Below, piece by piece: positions 44,864 to 54,808 of a stretch of DNA of 64,000 nucleotides. The position numbers were made by a program, and so were the translations under genes. The DNA is taken from positions 1-64,000 of the forward strand of contig JAGIAT010000007.1 of NCBI GenBank assembly GCA_017744715.1, written 5' to 3'. Under the pieces are notes generated by a model. That model saw only the letters and a list, made by a program, of their open reading frames with translations, was not told the DNA's origin and ran no database searches. Positions within the stretch are counted from its first letter, which is position 1; every line of letters begins with the position of its first letter. This DNA is from Niabella sp. (GTDB lineage Bacteria > Bacteroidota > Bacteroidia > Chitinophagales > Chitinophagaceae).

Positions 44864-45967
44864 GTAAAGCTGGACTATATACTGGCTACCCGCGGGCTGG
44901 CTGAATTATCTTCAGGCGTAATCAAGACCAGCTATGGCGGTTTTTGGCCTTCTGATCACTGGCCGATAGTAACAACGTTTATCCCCGGCATTTTTGGCGC
45001 ATCAGCATTAGATACCCATGGATTAAGTGTAAGCAGTACCACGAAGTTTTATTTTGCCGATATTGATGGGGATGGAAGGGAAGATAAAGTGTACTGGAAC
45101 CCGGGCTATGATGGCGGAAAGCCACAGGTTTTTATTTCCAATGGTAACGGCACGTTCACCTTTGCGTTTGCACATGCGGCGGGGGCTTCAGCGCTTTCAT
45201 CCACACGGTATTTTTTTGCGGATGTAAATGGCGATGGTAAGGCAGATGAAATTCAATGGGATCCTACTTTAAATTTGGGCCATACCCGGATTTTCCTGGT
45301 AACATCCGGTGGCAATTTCAGCGGAACGGTTATTGATAATCCGGAAGGGATCAGCCAGAGTTATACAACCAGTTACTCCTTTGCGGATGTAAACGGCGAT
45401 GGCAAAGCCGATAAGATCTATTGGAATGCCGGTTATGACAACGGGCATACACGTGTTTATCTTGCAACCGGTAATGGCAATTTCAGTTCTACGGTTGTTT
45501 CTCCTTCAGTTGGCGCAAGCACAACCAATGATACCCGGTTTTATTATGCAGATGTAGATGGTGATGGCCGGAAGGATAAAATATTGTGGCATCCCACACT
45601 TAACAATGGCCAAACGATGGTATATCTGTCAAACGGAGATGGAAACTTTACCTACGCGGCTACTTTCAGTACCGGGGGTGCCATCAGTGTTTCAAATAAT
45701 ACACGTTTTTTCTTTGCGGATGTAGATGGTGATGGAAGAGCGGATAAAATGTACTGGAACCCGGGAATTTACCTTGGGGAAATGAAGGTACACTATTCAA
45801 AAACGACCAACTATTTTGATAGCCCGGTATATAACCTGCTGGCAAATTCGGAAAGCGGTAATACCGAATATTATTTTGCAGATCTTAATGGTGATGGGAA
45901 AAAAGACCTGGTTCGTTGGAACTATGCTGAACATAACGGGGCGCTGAAGAACTATCTTGCCCGGTAA
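44864..45967 (+). pseudogene. 5'-truncated EEP-type hydrolase/FG-GAP repeat fusion
   Basis: The frame is open from 44864 after a TAA but has no ATG, GTG or TTG before the GTG at 45089. Residues 3-39 read LDYILATRGL, LSSGVIKTSYGG and PSDHWPIVTTF. This is the C-terminal end of an endonuclease/exonuclease/phosphatase (DNase I-like) domain, including the catalytic Ser-Asp-His. The rest holds six FG-GAP/VCBS-like repeats, each about 50-55 residues, with calcium-loop motifs DIDGDGRED, DVNGDGKAD (twice), DVDGDGRKD, DVDGDGRAD and DLNGDGKKD. The intact gene would be a secreted nuclease or phosphatase with a beta-propeller. The N-terminal half of the enzyme is missing, so this copy is probably non-functional. 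Confidence 0.65.
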
Positions 45968-46052
45968 CCGGTTTGTATTGCCGGGAAAGAGCGGAGCGCT
46001 TCAAAAAGTATTTGGAATGATTCACGGGAAGCTGGACTCTAAAAACGATTGA

Positions 46053-46126
46053 ATGAAACGAAGCCTGCTATTTTTTTATGCCTGCCGGTTGCAATGTTTT
46101 TGAATGCACAGCGGGAGGGTACCGTT
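46053..46126 (+). pseudogene. Broken start of a secreted protein gene
   Basis: An ATG at 46053 begins MKRSLLFF and runs into a T7 tract. Allowing a frameshift there restores a signal peptide of the kind CLPVAMFLNAQRE with a cleavage site after Gln-containing NAQ. The sequence then enters the 165-bp repeat at 46127, where in-frame stops occur. It looks like the 5' stub of an exported (possibly RHS-type) gene. Confidence 0.4.
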
Positions 46127-46291
46127 ACCAATCTAGCGCAGGTCTGTAGCGAAGGGTCATGAGTGATAGCTGACCTGTGTTGTGTCGTTACTGAGCAACC
46201 TGACAATGGTACTGCATTTTTGGGCTAGCCCCTGGCTCAACGCCGGAACCGGCAGAAATATCTTTACAGGTGTGGCAGGCAAGTATACGAT
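46127..46291 (+). repeat. 165-bp RHS-linked repeat, copy c
   Basis: It is near-identical over 165 bp to 55260-55424, with about a dozen substitutions. It contains the hairpin GCGCAGGTC / GACCTGTGT (46136-46181) and GTCGTTACTGAGCAACCTG. It ends 2 bp before the ATG of the AlkB gene. Confidence 0.85.
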
Positions 46292-46293
46292 CA

Positions 46294-46890
46294 ATGCAAC
46301 ACAAATTATTCAATAACTTTGAGCAGCTGAAGCTTCTACGGGAATTAATGGATTATACTCCGGGATTTCTGACACACAAGGAGAGTAGTGAGCTGATGGA
46401 TTACTTGCTAAAAGTAGTTCCCTGGTAGCAACAGAAAATAATGATGTACGACAAAGAGGTTCTGGCACCGCGCCTTTGGGCCTGGTATGGGGACAAACGG
46501 CAACGCGATGAAGGAAAACGAGAAGCCTTAGCATGGCTGCCGGAATTGTATGCTATTAAGCAACGGATAGAAACCTATACCGGCATATCCTTCCAGGGAG
46601 TATTGCTTAACTATTACCGGGATGGGAATGATTCGGTTGCCTGGCATTCGGACAAGGACACCATACCCGGCTTGAAAACGGAAATCGCGTCAGTGAGCCT
46701 TGGCCAGGAACGGAGCTTTGATTTCAGAAATAAGAATGATCATAAGCAGCAATATTCTATTAAGCTGGAGCACGGTTCTCTATTACTTATGAAAGCTGCT
46801 CTTCAAAAATACTGGGAGCATCGTATTGCAAAATCAACCCGGCCAATGCAGGCGCGGATTAACCTGGCCTTTAGGAAAGTAATCGCTTGA
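46294..46890 (+). pseudogene. AlkB-like 2OG-Fe(II) dioxygenase interrupted by an amber codon
   Basis: From the ATG at 46294 the frame reads LMDYTPGFLTHKESSELMD and then KVVPW, a TAG at 46426-46428 (codon 45), and continues in the same frame with QQKIMMYDKEVLAPRLWAWYGD. The downstream part has the AlkB signature: YRDGNDSVAWHSDKD with His118 and Asp120, the distal His176 in YWEHRI, and the 2-oxoglutarate Arg pair in RINLAFR. Intact homologues reverse alkylation damage in DNA or RNA. A Lys or Gln is expected at the stop position, so one base change explains it. Restart at the ATG-ATG at 46441 would give a 149-residue product lacking the N-terminal nucleotide-recognition lid. It is either a pseudogene or a shortened enzyme. 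Confidence 0.8.
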
Positions 46891-46969
46891 GTTGTAACTG
46901 TATCAGGCTTGAAAACTTATTTACTCCATTCTAATTTTAATGTTAATATTTCAGTTAAAAATATTTTTT

Positions 46970-46999
46970 TTTGTTTTAAATATTAATATATTACATTTG
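46970..46999 (+). promoter_or_regulatory. Candidate Bacteroidota promoter for the RHS operon
   Basis: TTTG at 46970 and TACATTTG at 46992, 18 nt apart, match the -33 TTTG and -7 TAnnTTTG consensus. The first RHS gene starts 463 bp further on, so the leader would be long. It contains a GGCGAA/TTCGCC hairpin at 47121-47139 and a six-codon mini-ORF. I see no gene in the rest of 46891-47462. Confidence 0.5.
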
Positions 47000-47462
47000 A
47001 ATAGAGAATTAACCATTGTAAAAAAACAACAGCTTATAAAATTATCCCTTAAACTAAAAACACTATCAAAACATGAATAATCCATCAGTATAATAGACGT
47101 CAAAAATATTAGTTCTAGTCGGCGAACCTGTGTTTCGCCGCTTATTACAACACTACACTGCTATTGAATGTTCTTCCCTTCTTAAGCTGAATGATGTGAT
47201 GTGCTTACTACGCAATATTGAAAATACGTAGTCTTGAAAATTTCAAGCCCAGGTTTTTAATTTTAAAAATGCCAAAAATCAATATGAGAAACCGCAATAC
47301 ATAACTCAACTAAAATTTAGCCTTATCTAGACTGAAAGGATATAGCAAATTATTCAACTAGCTAAGGTGCATTTTGACAGCAATAGGCCAGGGTAAGTGA
47401 ATTTGTTAATGACGCGCCCCGGTTCGGATGAATATTTGTATTAATCCCCAAATCAGTTTCAT

Positions 47463-50400
47463 ATGTGCATCAAATTAATTCTGAAGAGATGGATTTGTCT
47501 ACAATTGGTTTGCATAGCCATTGTCGTTCATGGCCAAAGGAATCCGCTTGACAATATGCATCCAATTACTCCCTCTCCATATCAAATACTCAAATACAAT
47601 GCATTTCCGCAAGGCAGTTACACCGGATTGCCTAAAATTGATCTTCCGTTATTTACAATTGCGGAAGATGGCTTTTCATTACCAGTGTCTTTGAATTATC
47701 ATGCAATGGGAAACAAGGTTGCTGACGAGGCAAGCTGGATCGGGCTCGGGTGGAATTTGAATTTTGGTTCCATTGTGCAGGTTGTCAACGATGAAGATGA
47801 CATAGGAAATGATCCAAGTACCAATCAGCCCTATCTCAAAAGGAAGCCTGATTATGACGCATCAATTATGGCTCATGTCATGCCATACAAATTGGAATTT
47901 GATGGAAATTGCTATTACAATTGTGATAATGCCTTACTGGCGATTAATCCGGTCCAGGAAAAGTATGGCTTTTTAATTTCACCTGATGGCTATGCTCAAG
48001 TTGATGGGCACTATAATAAGGAGTCAAACATGCTTTACAGCGAATTCTCTGATGTCGACTCCGAACCAGATGTTTTTACGGCTAATTTTGGGAACTATAC
48101 CTTAAGGTTTGTACGGACGTATAACAGTTTAGGCTACTATGATATAAAGTTACTGAATGAGACGGGTTTTGGAATATCACAAATCTCTACCGGATGGCTG
48201 ATCACTGCTCCAAGCGGGGAGCAATATAGGTTTGAACAAGTTGCAGAGTCGTATTCAAAGGGTTATACGGACGATGCGAGTGCTAATAATATAAGCTCTG
48301 GGGTATCAAAGTTATCCAGCCGCACATGGTATTTGACCTCCGTTACGACAAAAAATAAGCGAGTTGTTCAGCTGAACTATAATAAGACGGTCGGTGTCTC
48401 TGCCCCTCTTACATGGACACAAAAGGGGGTGGTGGCGGTTCCTGGAAGTACAGGTGGACAGATCGCCGACGGAGCTCGAGTGACAGGATATCCAACGGGA
48501 CCTGTTGCTGGAACTGCGCTCACTACGTTTCAATCGTATGCAGTTAATACAGAAGATAAGTGTTTTATCTCTAGTATCACTTTCTCGAATGGTCAAATCT
48601 TATTTCATACGTCTCCAAGGGATGATTTAGATGGAGACCGGAAACTGGATAGCGTCCACATTCAAAACAGGCTTGATGGGAACTTTAGGACCATAAAAAG
48701 CATAATATTATATCATAGTTATTTCGGCAGTGCAGCCGTCGCCACCTCCAACTGCTATTCGCCAACAGGCCCCGCTCCAGCACCATCTGACCAACAAAAA
48801 AAGCGATTGCGATTGGATAGCGTAATTGTTAATTCTGATCGCTATATACTCTCCTACAATAATACATTGCTACCGCCTAAAAATTCCTTCGCGAGGGATG
48901 TGTGGGGATATTATAATGGAGCGACTTCAAATACAAGCATTGTTCCGAATCCGGTGTATTTCAATAAGACCGATTTTGGGACAAATAGTAATGATGTCTC
49001 GGCCAGGCTTCAGTATGCGCGGGCAGGGGTTTTGGAAATGATACAGTTTCCGACTGGTGGCAAAAGAAGTTTTGAATACGGACTGAATTCCTTTGATAAC
49101 TATTGGATACCCGATTCAACATCGAATGCCAATACAACTACAAGTGGAAATGGGTTGAGAATTCAATCAATCATCAATGATGATGGGATTAATAAATATA
49201 AGAAGGTATATGGTTATGAAGGCGGAAAAAGTATGAATCCTGTAAATGTTTTTCGAGAATATTCATTTGTGCAATGGACATTATCCGGTAGCGTCTATAC
49301 GACGACGTATTCTATAAAAGAAACGAGTGGTAGCGGTTATTTCAGTCCTGCTCAACTAGGTGGTGGGAGCGGAGTCGGTTACACAAAAGTGGTGGAGTCC
49401 CAAGTTGACTTTTATAATTCTACCAATAATCTAGGTAGAATTGAAAATTACTATTATAATTTCCCAGATACTGTGTCTGCGACTGGATATTTTTTTCAAA
49501 ATACCGGGGCTACAATACCTGCTGTACGCAATCTTAACCCAGCAGCTGTAGAAAACGGCATGCCCTATCTCACGATAACATATGACAAGCAAGGTGCCTG
49601 CAAAAGCAAGTCTGAAATGTTCTACTCCAATCTCAAACGATATCTGGACTATGGGGTAAGGATGATACGTTTGGCGAATACTACTTATTTTAAGAACGAG
49701 TCGGGCCAAATTAATCAATATGTAAAGGCAAATACATTTATGTGCTTTTATCCATTGTTTGACTATAAGACCCTTCTTGATCGGCAAATTAATACCATAT
49801 ACGAGAATGGAGATTCAATTAAGTCCACCATAAATTATGTTTACTCTACGTTTGGAAACAACTCAATGTCTGTAATTAGAGGAATTGGAACTTCGACCAA
49901 TGGTAAGAAGGATAGTACTATTTATTATTATAGCTCAAATATGAATGGCTCGCAAATAGAGAATATAAAAAAGGAGATGATGTCTTATGATGCTTATGCA
50001 GGAAACAATGTAATGACCCAAGTCGCTCGCTACAATTTTAGTGACAATGTGAATGGATTATTTCTACCGGTTAGTATATCAAATTCAAGTAACAGATACG
50101 GCCAAGAAGCTGTGGTAGACAATATATCCTTTAAGAGCTATGACAGATTTGGTAATCCGATTGAAATCGAAGGCTCTGATGGAATAAAAAAATGTTTTTT
50201 ATGGGGGTATAACGCTCAATACGCTGTTGCAGAAATAATAGGCACAAGTTATGACGCTATTCGAAGCGTTGTGGATACATCAGTTATCTACAATGGAACA
50301 GAAACTCAAGTAAAAAATGAACTTGCAAAGTTGCGGAATTATTATTCGAGTAATTCTAAAGTTAGAATTACAACATATACACATGTACCGCTGATAGGAG

Positions 50401-50546
50401 TAACTACAGTTACCGACTACAGAGGTAAAACAGTGTATTATGAATATGATTCTCTTAATCGGTTGTCTGTTGTTAAAGATGATTCTGGAAACGTGCTTCG
50501 AAAAATATGCTATAACTATGCTGGACAATCAGTTGATTGCAACTAA
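47463..50546 (+). CDS. RHS-locus N-terminal shell-type protein with C-terminal YD repeat
   Basis: This 1027-residue exported protein has a hydrophobic start (WICLQLVCIAIVVHGQ). It begins PLDNMHPITPSPYQILKYN and continues GLPKIDLPLFTIAEDG and GNKVADEASWIGLGWNLN, a pattern typical of the first, shell-like protein of Bacteroidota RHS loci. Near the C-terminus are RHS/YD-type strands (YDRFGNPIEIEGSDG, TVTDYRGKTVYYEYDSLNRL). It is followed 45 bp later by the RHS core/toxin gene. I infer that the two proteins build a split RHS cocoon, comparable in principle to TcB/TcC. Its base composition is AT-richer than the PUL. It has no toxin tip of its own. Confidence 0.75.
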   Translation: MCIKLILKRWICLQLVCIAIVVHGQRNPLDNMHPITPSPYQILKYNAFPQGSYTGLPKIDLPLFTIAEDGFSLPVSLNYHAMGNKVADEASWIGLGWNLNFGSIVQVVNDEDDIGNDPSTNQPYLKRKPDYDASIMAHVMPYKLEFDGNCYYNCDNALLAINPVQEKYGFLISPDGYAQVDGHYNKESNMLYSEFSDVDSEPDVFTANFGNYTLRFVRTYNSLGYYDIKLLNETGFGISQISTGWLITAPSGEQYRFEQVAESYSKGYTDDASANNISSGVSKLSSRTWYLTSVTTKNKRVVQLNYNKTVGVSAPLTWTQKGVVAVPGSTGGQIADGARVTGYPTGPVAGTALTTFQSYAVNTEDKCFISSITFSNGQILFHTSPRDDLDGDRKLDSVHIQNRLDGNFRTIKSIILYHSYFGSAAVATSNCYSPTGPAPAPSDQQKKRLRLDSVIVNSDRYILSYNNTLLPPKNSFARDVWGYYNGATSNTSIVPNPVYFNKTDFGTNSNDVSARLQYARAGVLEMIQFPTGGKRSFEYGLNSFDNYWIPDSTSNANTTTSGNGLRIQSIINDDGINKYKKVYGYEGGKSMNPVNVFREYSFVQWTLSGSVYTTTYSIKETSGSGYFSPAQLGGGSGVGYTKVVESQVDFYNSTNNLGRIENYYYNFPDTVSATGYFFQNTGATIPAVRNLNPAAVENGMPYLTITYDKQGACKSKSEMFYSNLKRYLDYGVRMIRLANTTYFKNESGQINQYVKANTFMCFYPLFDYKTLLDRQINTIYENGDSIKSTINYVYSTFGNNSMSVIRGIGTSTNGKKDSTIYYYSSNMNGSQIENIKKEMMSYDAYAGNNVMTQVARYNFSDNVNGLFLPVSISNSSNRYGQEAVVDNISFKSYDRFGNPIEIEGSDGIKKCFLWGYNAQYAVAEIIGTSYDAIRSVVDTSVIYNGTETQVKNELAKLRNYYSSNSKVRITTYTHVPLIGVTTVTDYRGKTVYYEYDSLNRLSVVKDDSGNVLRKICYNYAGQSVDCN

Positions 50547-50591
50547 ACGTTTGGAGAGCATAATGAGAAAAAATAAATAAAATTTATTACA

Positions 50592-53500
50592 ATGAAAGTT
50601 AGAATCATTTCGTTGTTCATGCCATTAATTGCGGCAGTTGTGTCTCAAGCGCAGAGACCTACTAGTCTTCCACTATATCCAACCGGTACGCCAGTAAACT
50701 TCATTAGGTCTTGGATTGCCAAAGCTCCTCTTTCGAATTCAAATACCTTGATGCAGAAGGGAATAAAAGAGGTTCAGCAGGAAACCCAATATTTTGATGG
50801 ATTAGGCCGGCCTCTTCAAACCGTTATTAAAAAAGGAGCGTTAGCGACTTTTAATACCGCCGATCTCGTCGCAGATACCATTAATGCTAAAGACTTTGTG
50901 AGCACCACTCTTTATGACGAATTCGGACGAGTACGGTATAAGTTCATGGAGTTTCCCTCCTTATCCAGTAATGATGGGTCTTTTAAATTCAATCCATATG
51001 TCCAACAACAGGGATTTGTCGATGCACAATTTGCGTCACAAGGGTTTGATAAAGACTATAGCTATAATCAAACTATTTACGAACCTTCACCACTAGGCCG
51101 TGTCAAAGAGATGTTTTCTCCGGGAGCTTCCTGGGCTGGTTCAGCAACTCAATCAATTGAATCGGAGCGCAGAAGTCTCAAACAGAGATATTGGTTGAAT
51201 AGCTCAACAGATAGTGTAGTAAGGTGGCGTATTCAGGACGTGTCGGATACAGTATTGATGACTAAATATGACACCACAATTACAATTACCACAAGCACCA
51301 CCGGTTTTTATCTTACGATACTTCGAAGCGGAGGTGCATATCAACAGGTTACTTATAATTGGCCAAATTCTATGATTGGTTCTGCAACAATGGTTCAGAC
51401 CTGTTACAGAGAATCTCCTTCAAGTACTTGGATAAAAAGCGCTGGTAGCCCGGTTGGTCCAAGAGTCCAAGGTAGTATGCCGAGAGGTGACTTCGAATAT
51501 GCTCTAGAGTTTTATAGTAGCTCAGGTTCAAATATGGTCATTTATACACCTGCAACAGTAGAAACTGTTTTCAGTAATCCTCATACCGAAACCGAGATAA
51601 AGCCGGCAATCGGTAAGTTCGGCAAAATGTCATCAAACTCATTTTATGAACGTGGGCAGTTATTTAAGCTTATCAAAATTGATGAAGCTGGTAAACAGGT
51701 CATTGAATTTCGAGATTCATATAATCAATTGCTGCTTAAAAAAGTTCAATTCGAAAATGCCGTAACAGATGATGGCTCTGGCAAAGGCCACTGGGGATGG
51801 TTGTGTACTTACTATATTTACGACGACTTTAGGACCCTAAGAGCTGTAGTACAGCCCGAGGGTGTGAAATGGCTATCTCAGAATAATTGGGATTTTTATG
51901 GGCAAAATGGGAGTCAAATTCTTGCCGAGCAGTGTTTTAGATACGAGTATGATGCAAAGAATAGGATGATTATTAGGCAGATTCCCGGTGCGGCACCTGT
52001 GAATTTTGTATATAACAGTAAGAATCTGTTGGTAATGAGTCAGGATGGGAAACTAAAGGATCTTGACATGTGGACTTATATCAAGTATGATACCTTGAAT
52101 AGGACTATTGCAACTGGAGTATTTAGCAGTTCTGAGAATTTGGCTACTCATCGGCAAAATGCAGACGGAAGTACTGATTATCCAACAACAATGATGCTCA
52201 CTGGTGTGCAGCCCATGACGGAGACCTTTTATGACGATTACAGCTGGGTGTCCCAGGCTCCTTATTCAACGGATTTAACAGGTAAGTTAAATGCAACTTT
52301 TACAACGGATGATACTTTTGGTCATCTATTACCTGCAAGCGATTTGGACTGGCCATATCCTCAACAGCCCGGTCAAGATAATCGCGTAAAAGGGCTTATC
52401 ACTGGCAGTCGCATAAAAGTGCTAAATAGCAATACCTATACCTATTCTTTAACACTCTATGATGATCATGAACGAGCTATACAGCAAAAGTCGCTGAACC
52501 ATACGGGGGGTGTGGACGTAACAACCTCTCAATATAGTTGGAGTGGTCAACCGTTGCTGATTATTAGCCGTCAAAACAAGGCTACCGGTACAGGTACTTC
52601 GATTTTGACTATAACGAAGAATAGTTATGATGTATTGGGACGACTTATAGCAGTTTCAAACCGCGTAAAGCGAGATGCTGGAGCACTTAACAATGAAAAA
52701 ATCTTAACTGTTAATAAGTATAACGATTTGGGGCAGCTTAGCTTAAGAAGTTTGAGTCCTGCGGATATGAGCGGTAGTGTTGCACTGGAAAAACAGGCGT
52801 TTGAATATAATATTCGCGGTTCCTTGTTAGGAATGAACCGGGGGTACGTAAATAACGCGACAGGATCAGCTACCAATTTTTTTGGATTCGACCTTGCGTA
52901 TGATAAAACGAATAATAATGCGAATGGGCAAAATAATGTGGCTCTAGCTAATTATTTAAGTGCCCAGTATAGCGGCAATATTGCTGGAGTGACTTGGCGC
53001 AGTCAGAATAATGGGGCTCCTATAAGACGTTATGATTTCACCTACGACAACGCTAATCGATTACTTAAGGCGGATTTTGGACAGTTGAACGGTAGCCAGT
53101 TTTCGCTGCCAATTGGGATGGATTTCAGTGTAAAGATGGGCGCGACTGGCACGGACGCAAATACTGCCTACGACTATAACGGTAATATAAAAATGATGGT
53201 ACAAAAAGGTACCTATGACAATACTGCGATAACCATGGACTCACTGGTATACAGCTATAATCCAAATAGTAACAAGCTGAAGGCAGTTAGTGAGAACGGT
53301 ATTGATACAAAAAGCCTTGGACTTGGTGATTTTAATGACGGCAGTAATGGTGCGGCGGATGATTATTCATACGATATAAACGGAAATCTTACTAAGGATC
53401 TGAACAAGGGTATTAGCAATATTGGCTATAATCTGTTTGGCCTGCCTGAAGAAATTACAGTTACTGGGAAAGGTACAATTAGCTATCTTTATGACGCGAC

Positions 53501-54806
53501 AGGGGCAAAATTGAGTAAAACCGTGAATGAAATGAGTCCGACAGCCCAGGTTACGACAACTACTTATGTTGGAGGAATGGTCTTTGAAAATGATGAGTTG
53601 CGGTATATAGCGGCCGGTGACGTGCGATTACGGCCGACAGTTGTCGCCCCGACAACGCTTGTATACGACTATTTCTTAAAAGATCATTTGGGCAACATTC
53701 GGGCTGTGATTACAGATGACGCGAGTCAATCTAATAAACTTTTAGAGGAAAATCACTACTATCCATTCGGGCTAATTCAAAAGGGAATATCGTCGTCAGC
53801 CGTCGGAGCTTCAACCAATAAGTTCAAATATAATAGTATTGAGCAGACAGATGTATTGGGTTTGAATCAATTGGAAGCATTTTTTAGAACGATGGATCCG
53901 CAGATAGGCCGCTGGTTGCAAATCGACCCGAAACCGAATGTATTTGAGAGTCCGTTTGCAGCGATGGGCAATAATCCCATCTTTAATCGTGATCCTTTGG
54001 GCGACACAGTGATAGATGGCAGATATTATGAGAATAACAAAAACGGTGGAGTTTTGGACGAGGTATTTGTGTCAAGTCAAAGGCATAAGCCGGAGAGCTC
54101 TGCGGGTACATTTATGCCTATGGGACTTTTTGGAATGGGACCGATGAGCAATGACCCGTTAAATATACTATTAAATGCGGATTGGAAAAAAATTCTGAGC
54201 AATGTTTGGGACGGCTTTGCGGGGGGCGCTAAGAATACTGTTGAAAATATAAAACATACTTTTACGGTCGAGGGTATAATTGAGACCGTTGTGGATGGCA
54301 GCACAGGAAACGTGACGATGATTGTTCGTACGACCAACGGGCTAGTTAAAATTGTAAGTAATATCGCAAACTATTCTGATGATGATATTCAATATGGAGC
54401 TGGATTTATATTAGAGAAGGCGTTAGAGGCAATTATATTAAAAAGAGTGTTGGGACGTTTGGGCCGTGTAGCTCCCGTTAGTAATGCGGCAGAAGCGGAG
54501 ACAGTAAATCAGGTCCCGACAAGTTCGCTTAGACCAACTCATTACATTACGCGGTCTAAGACCCAAATGCAAGCTCTATTAAATGATATTCGTTCAAATG
54601 GTATCCAAGAACCAATAAAATATGTCGAGCAAAATGGGATAAAGTATATAGTAGATGGACATCATAGATATTATTCAGCACAAAGATTAGGAATTCAGGA
54701 CGTACCAGTACAACAGGTACAACTGCCCTATGGAGGTTATCAGAACGGAATGCATTTAATGATGGAGCCGGGAAAACAACCTGGCTTCTGGAAAAATATG
54801 AAATAG
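50592..54806 (+). CDS. RHS polymorphic toxin (DUF6443 N-terminus, RHS core, ParB-like tip)
   Basis: This 1404-residue exported protein has the signal LFMPLIAAVVSQAQ. An N-terminal DUF6443-type region (FDGLGRPLQTVIKKGA, YDEFGRVRYKF) is followed by YD/RHS repeats to about residue 1110 and the RHS-associated core YFLKDHLGNIRAVI and YYPFGLIQKG. The core ends at the junction RDPLGD near 1137. The variable tip has a small-residue/hydrophobic linker and a C-terminal ParB/sulfiredoxin-like domain (about 1310-1385): IRSNGIQEPIKYVEQNG, YIVDGHHRYYSAQRLGIQDV. DGHHRY is the ParB-fold active-site signature, so the tip is probably a nuclease or nucleotide-dependent enzyme. The immunity candidate starts 2 bp after the stop. 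Confidence 0.9.
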   Translation: MKVRIISLFMPLIAAVVSQAQRPTSLPLYPTGTPVNFIRSWIAKAPLSNSNTLMQKGIKEVQQETQYFDGLGRPLQTVIKKGALATFNTADLVADTINAKDFVSTTLYDEFGRVRYKFMEFPSLSSNDGSFKFNPYVQQQGFVDAQFASQGFDKDYSYNQTIYEPSPLGRVKEMFSPGASWAGSATQSIESERRSLKQRYWLNSSTDSVVRWRIQDVSDTVLMTKYDTTITITTSTTGFYLTILRSGGAYQQVTYNWPNSMIGSATMVQTCYRESPSSTWIKSAGSPVGPRVQGSMPRGDFEYALEFYSSSGSNMVIYTPATVETVFSNPHTETEIKPAIGKFGKMSSNSFYERGQLFKLIKIDEAGKQVIEFRDSYNQLLLKKVQFENAVTDDGSGKGHWGWLCTYYIYDDFRTLRAVVQPEGVKWLSQNNWDFYGQNGSQILAEQCFRYEYDAKNRMIIRQIPGAAPVNFVYNSKNLLVMSQDGKLKDLDMWTYIKYDTLNRTIATGVFSSSENLATHRQNADGSTDYPTTMMLTGVQPMTETFYDDYSWVSQAPYSTDLTGKLNATFTTDDTFGHLLPASDLDWPYPQQPGQDNRVKGLITGSRIKVLNSNTYTYSLTLYDDHERAIQQKSLNHTGGVDVTTSQYSWSGQPLLIISRQNKATGTGTSILTITKNSYDVLGRLIAVSNRVKRDAGALNNEKILTVNKYNDLGQLSLRSLSPADMSGSVALEKQAFEYNIRGSLLGMNRGYVNNATGSATNFFGFDLAYDKTNNNANGQNNVALANYLSAQYSGNIAGVTWRSQNNGAPIRRYDFTYDNANRLLKADFGQLNGSQFSLPIGMDFSVKMGATGTDANTAYDYNGNIKMMVQKGTYDNTAITMDSLVYSYNPNSNKLKAVSENGIDTKSLGLGDFNDGSNGAADDYSYDINGNLTKDLNKGISNIGYNLFGLPEEITVTGKGTISYLYDATGAKLSKTVNEMSPTAQVTTTTYVGGMVFENDELRYIAAGDVRLRPTVVAPTTLVYDYFLKDHLGNIRAVITDDASQSNKLLEENHYYPFGLIQKGISSSAVGASTNKFKYNSIEQTDVLGLNQLEAFFRTMDPQIGRWLQIDPKPNVFESPFAAMGNNPIFNRDPLGDTVIDGRYYENNKNGGVLDEVFVSSQRHKPESSAGTFMPMGLFGMGPMSNDPLNILLNADWKKILSNVWDGFAGGAKNTVENIKHTFTVEGIIETVVDGSTGNVTMIVRTTNGLVKIVSNIANYSDDDIQYGAGFILEKALEAIILKRVLGRLGRVAPVSNAAEAETVNQVPTSSLRPTHYITRSKTQMQALLNDIRSNGIQEPIKYVEQNGIKYIVDGHHRYYSAQRLGIQDVPVQQVQLPYGGYQNGMHLMMEPGKQPGFWKNMK

Positions 54807-54808
54807 TT

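Noticed and set aside
46127..46291. 165-bp repeat as an insertion sequence or MITE
   Set aside because: I see no terminal inverted repeats and no target duplication at either copy.
1..54806. Recombination between the two large RHS cores deleting the PUL
   Set aside because: The cores are direct repeats but look only about 70 percent identical at the bases I compared, too low for efficient homologous recombination.
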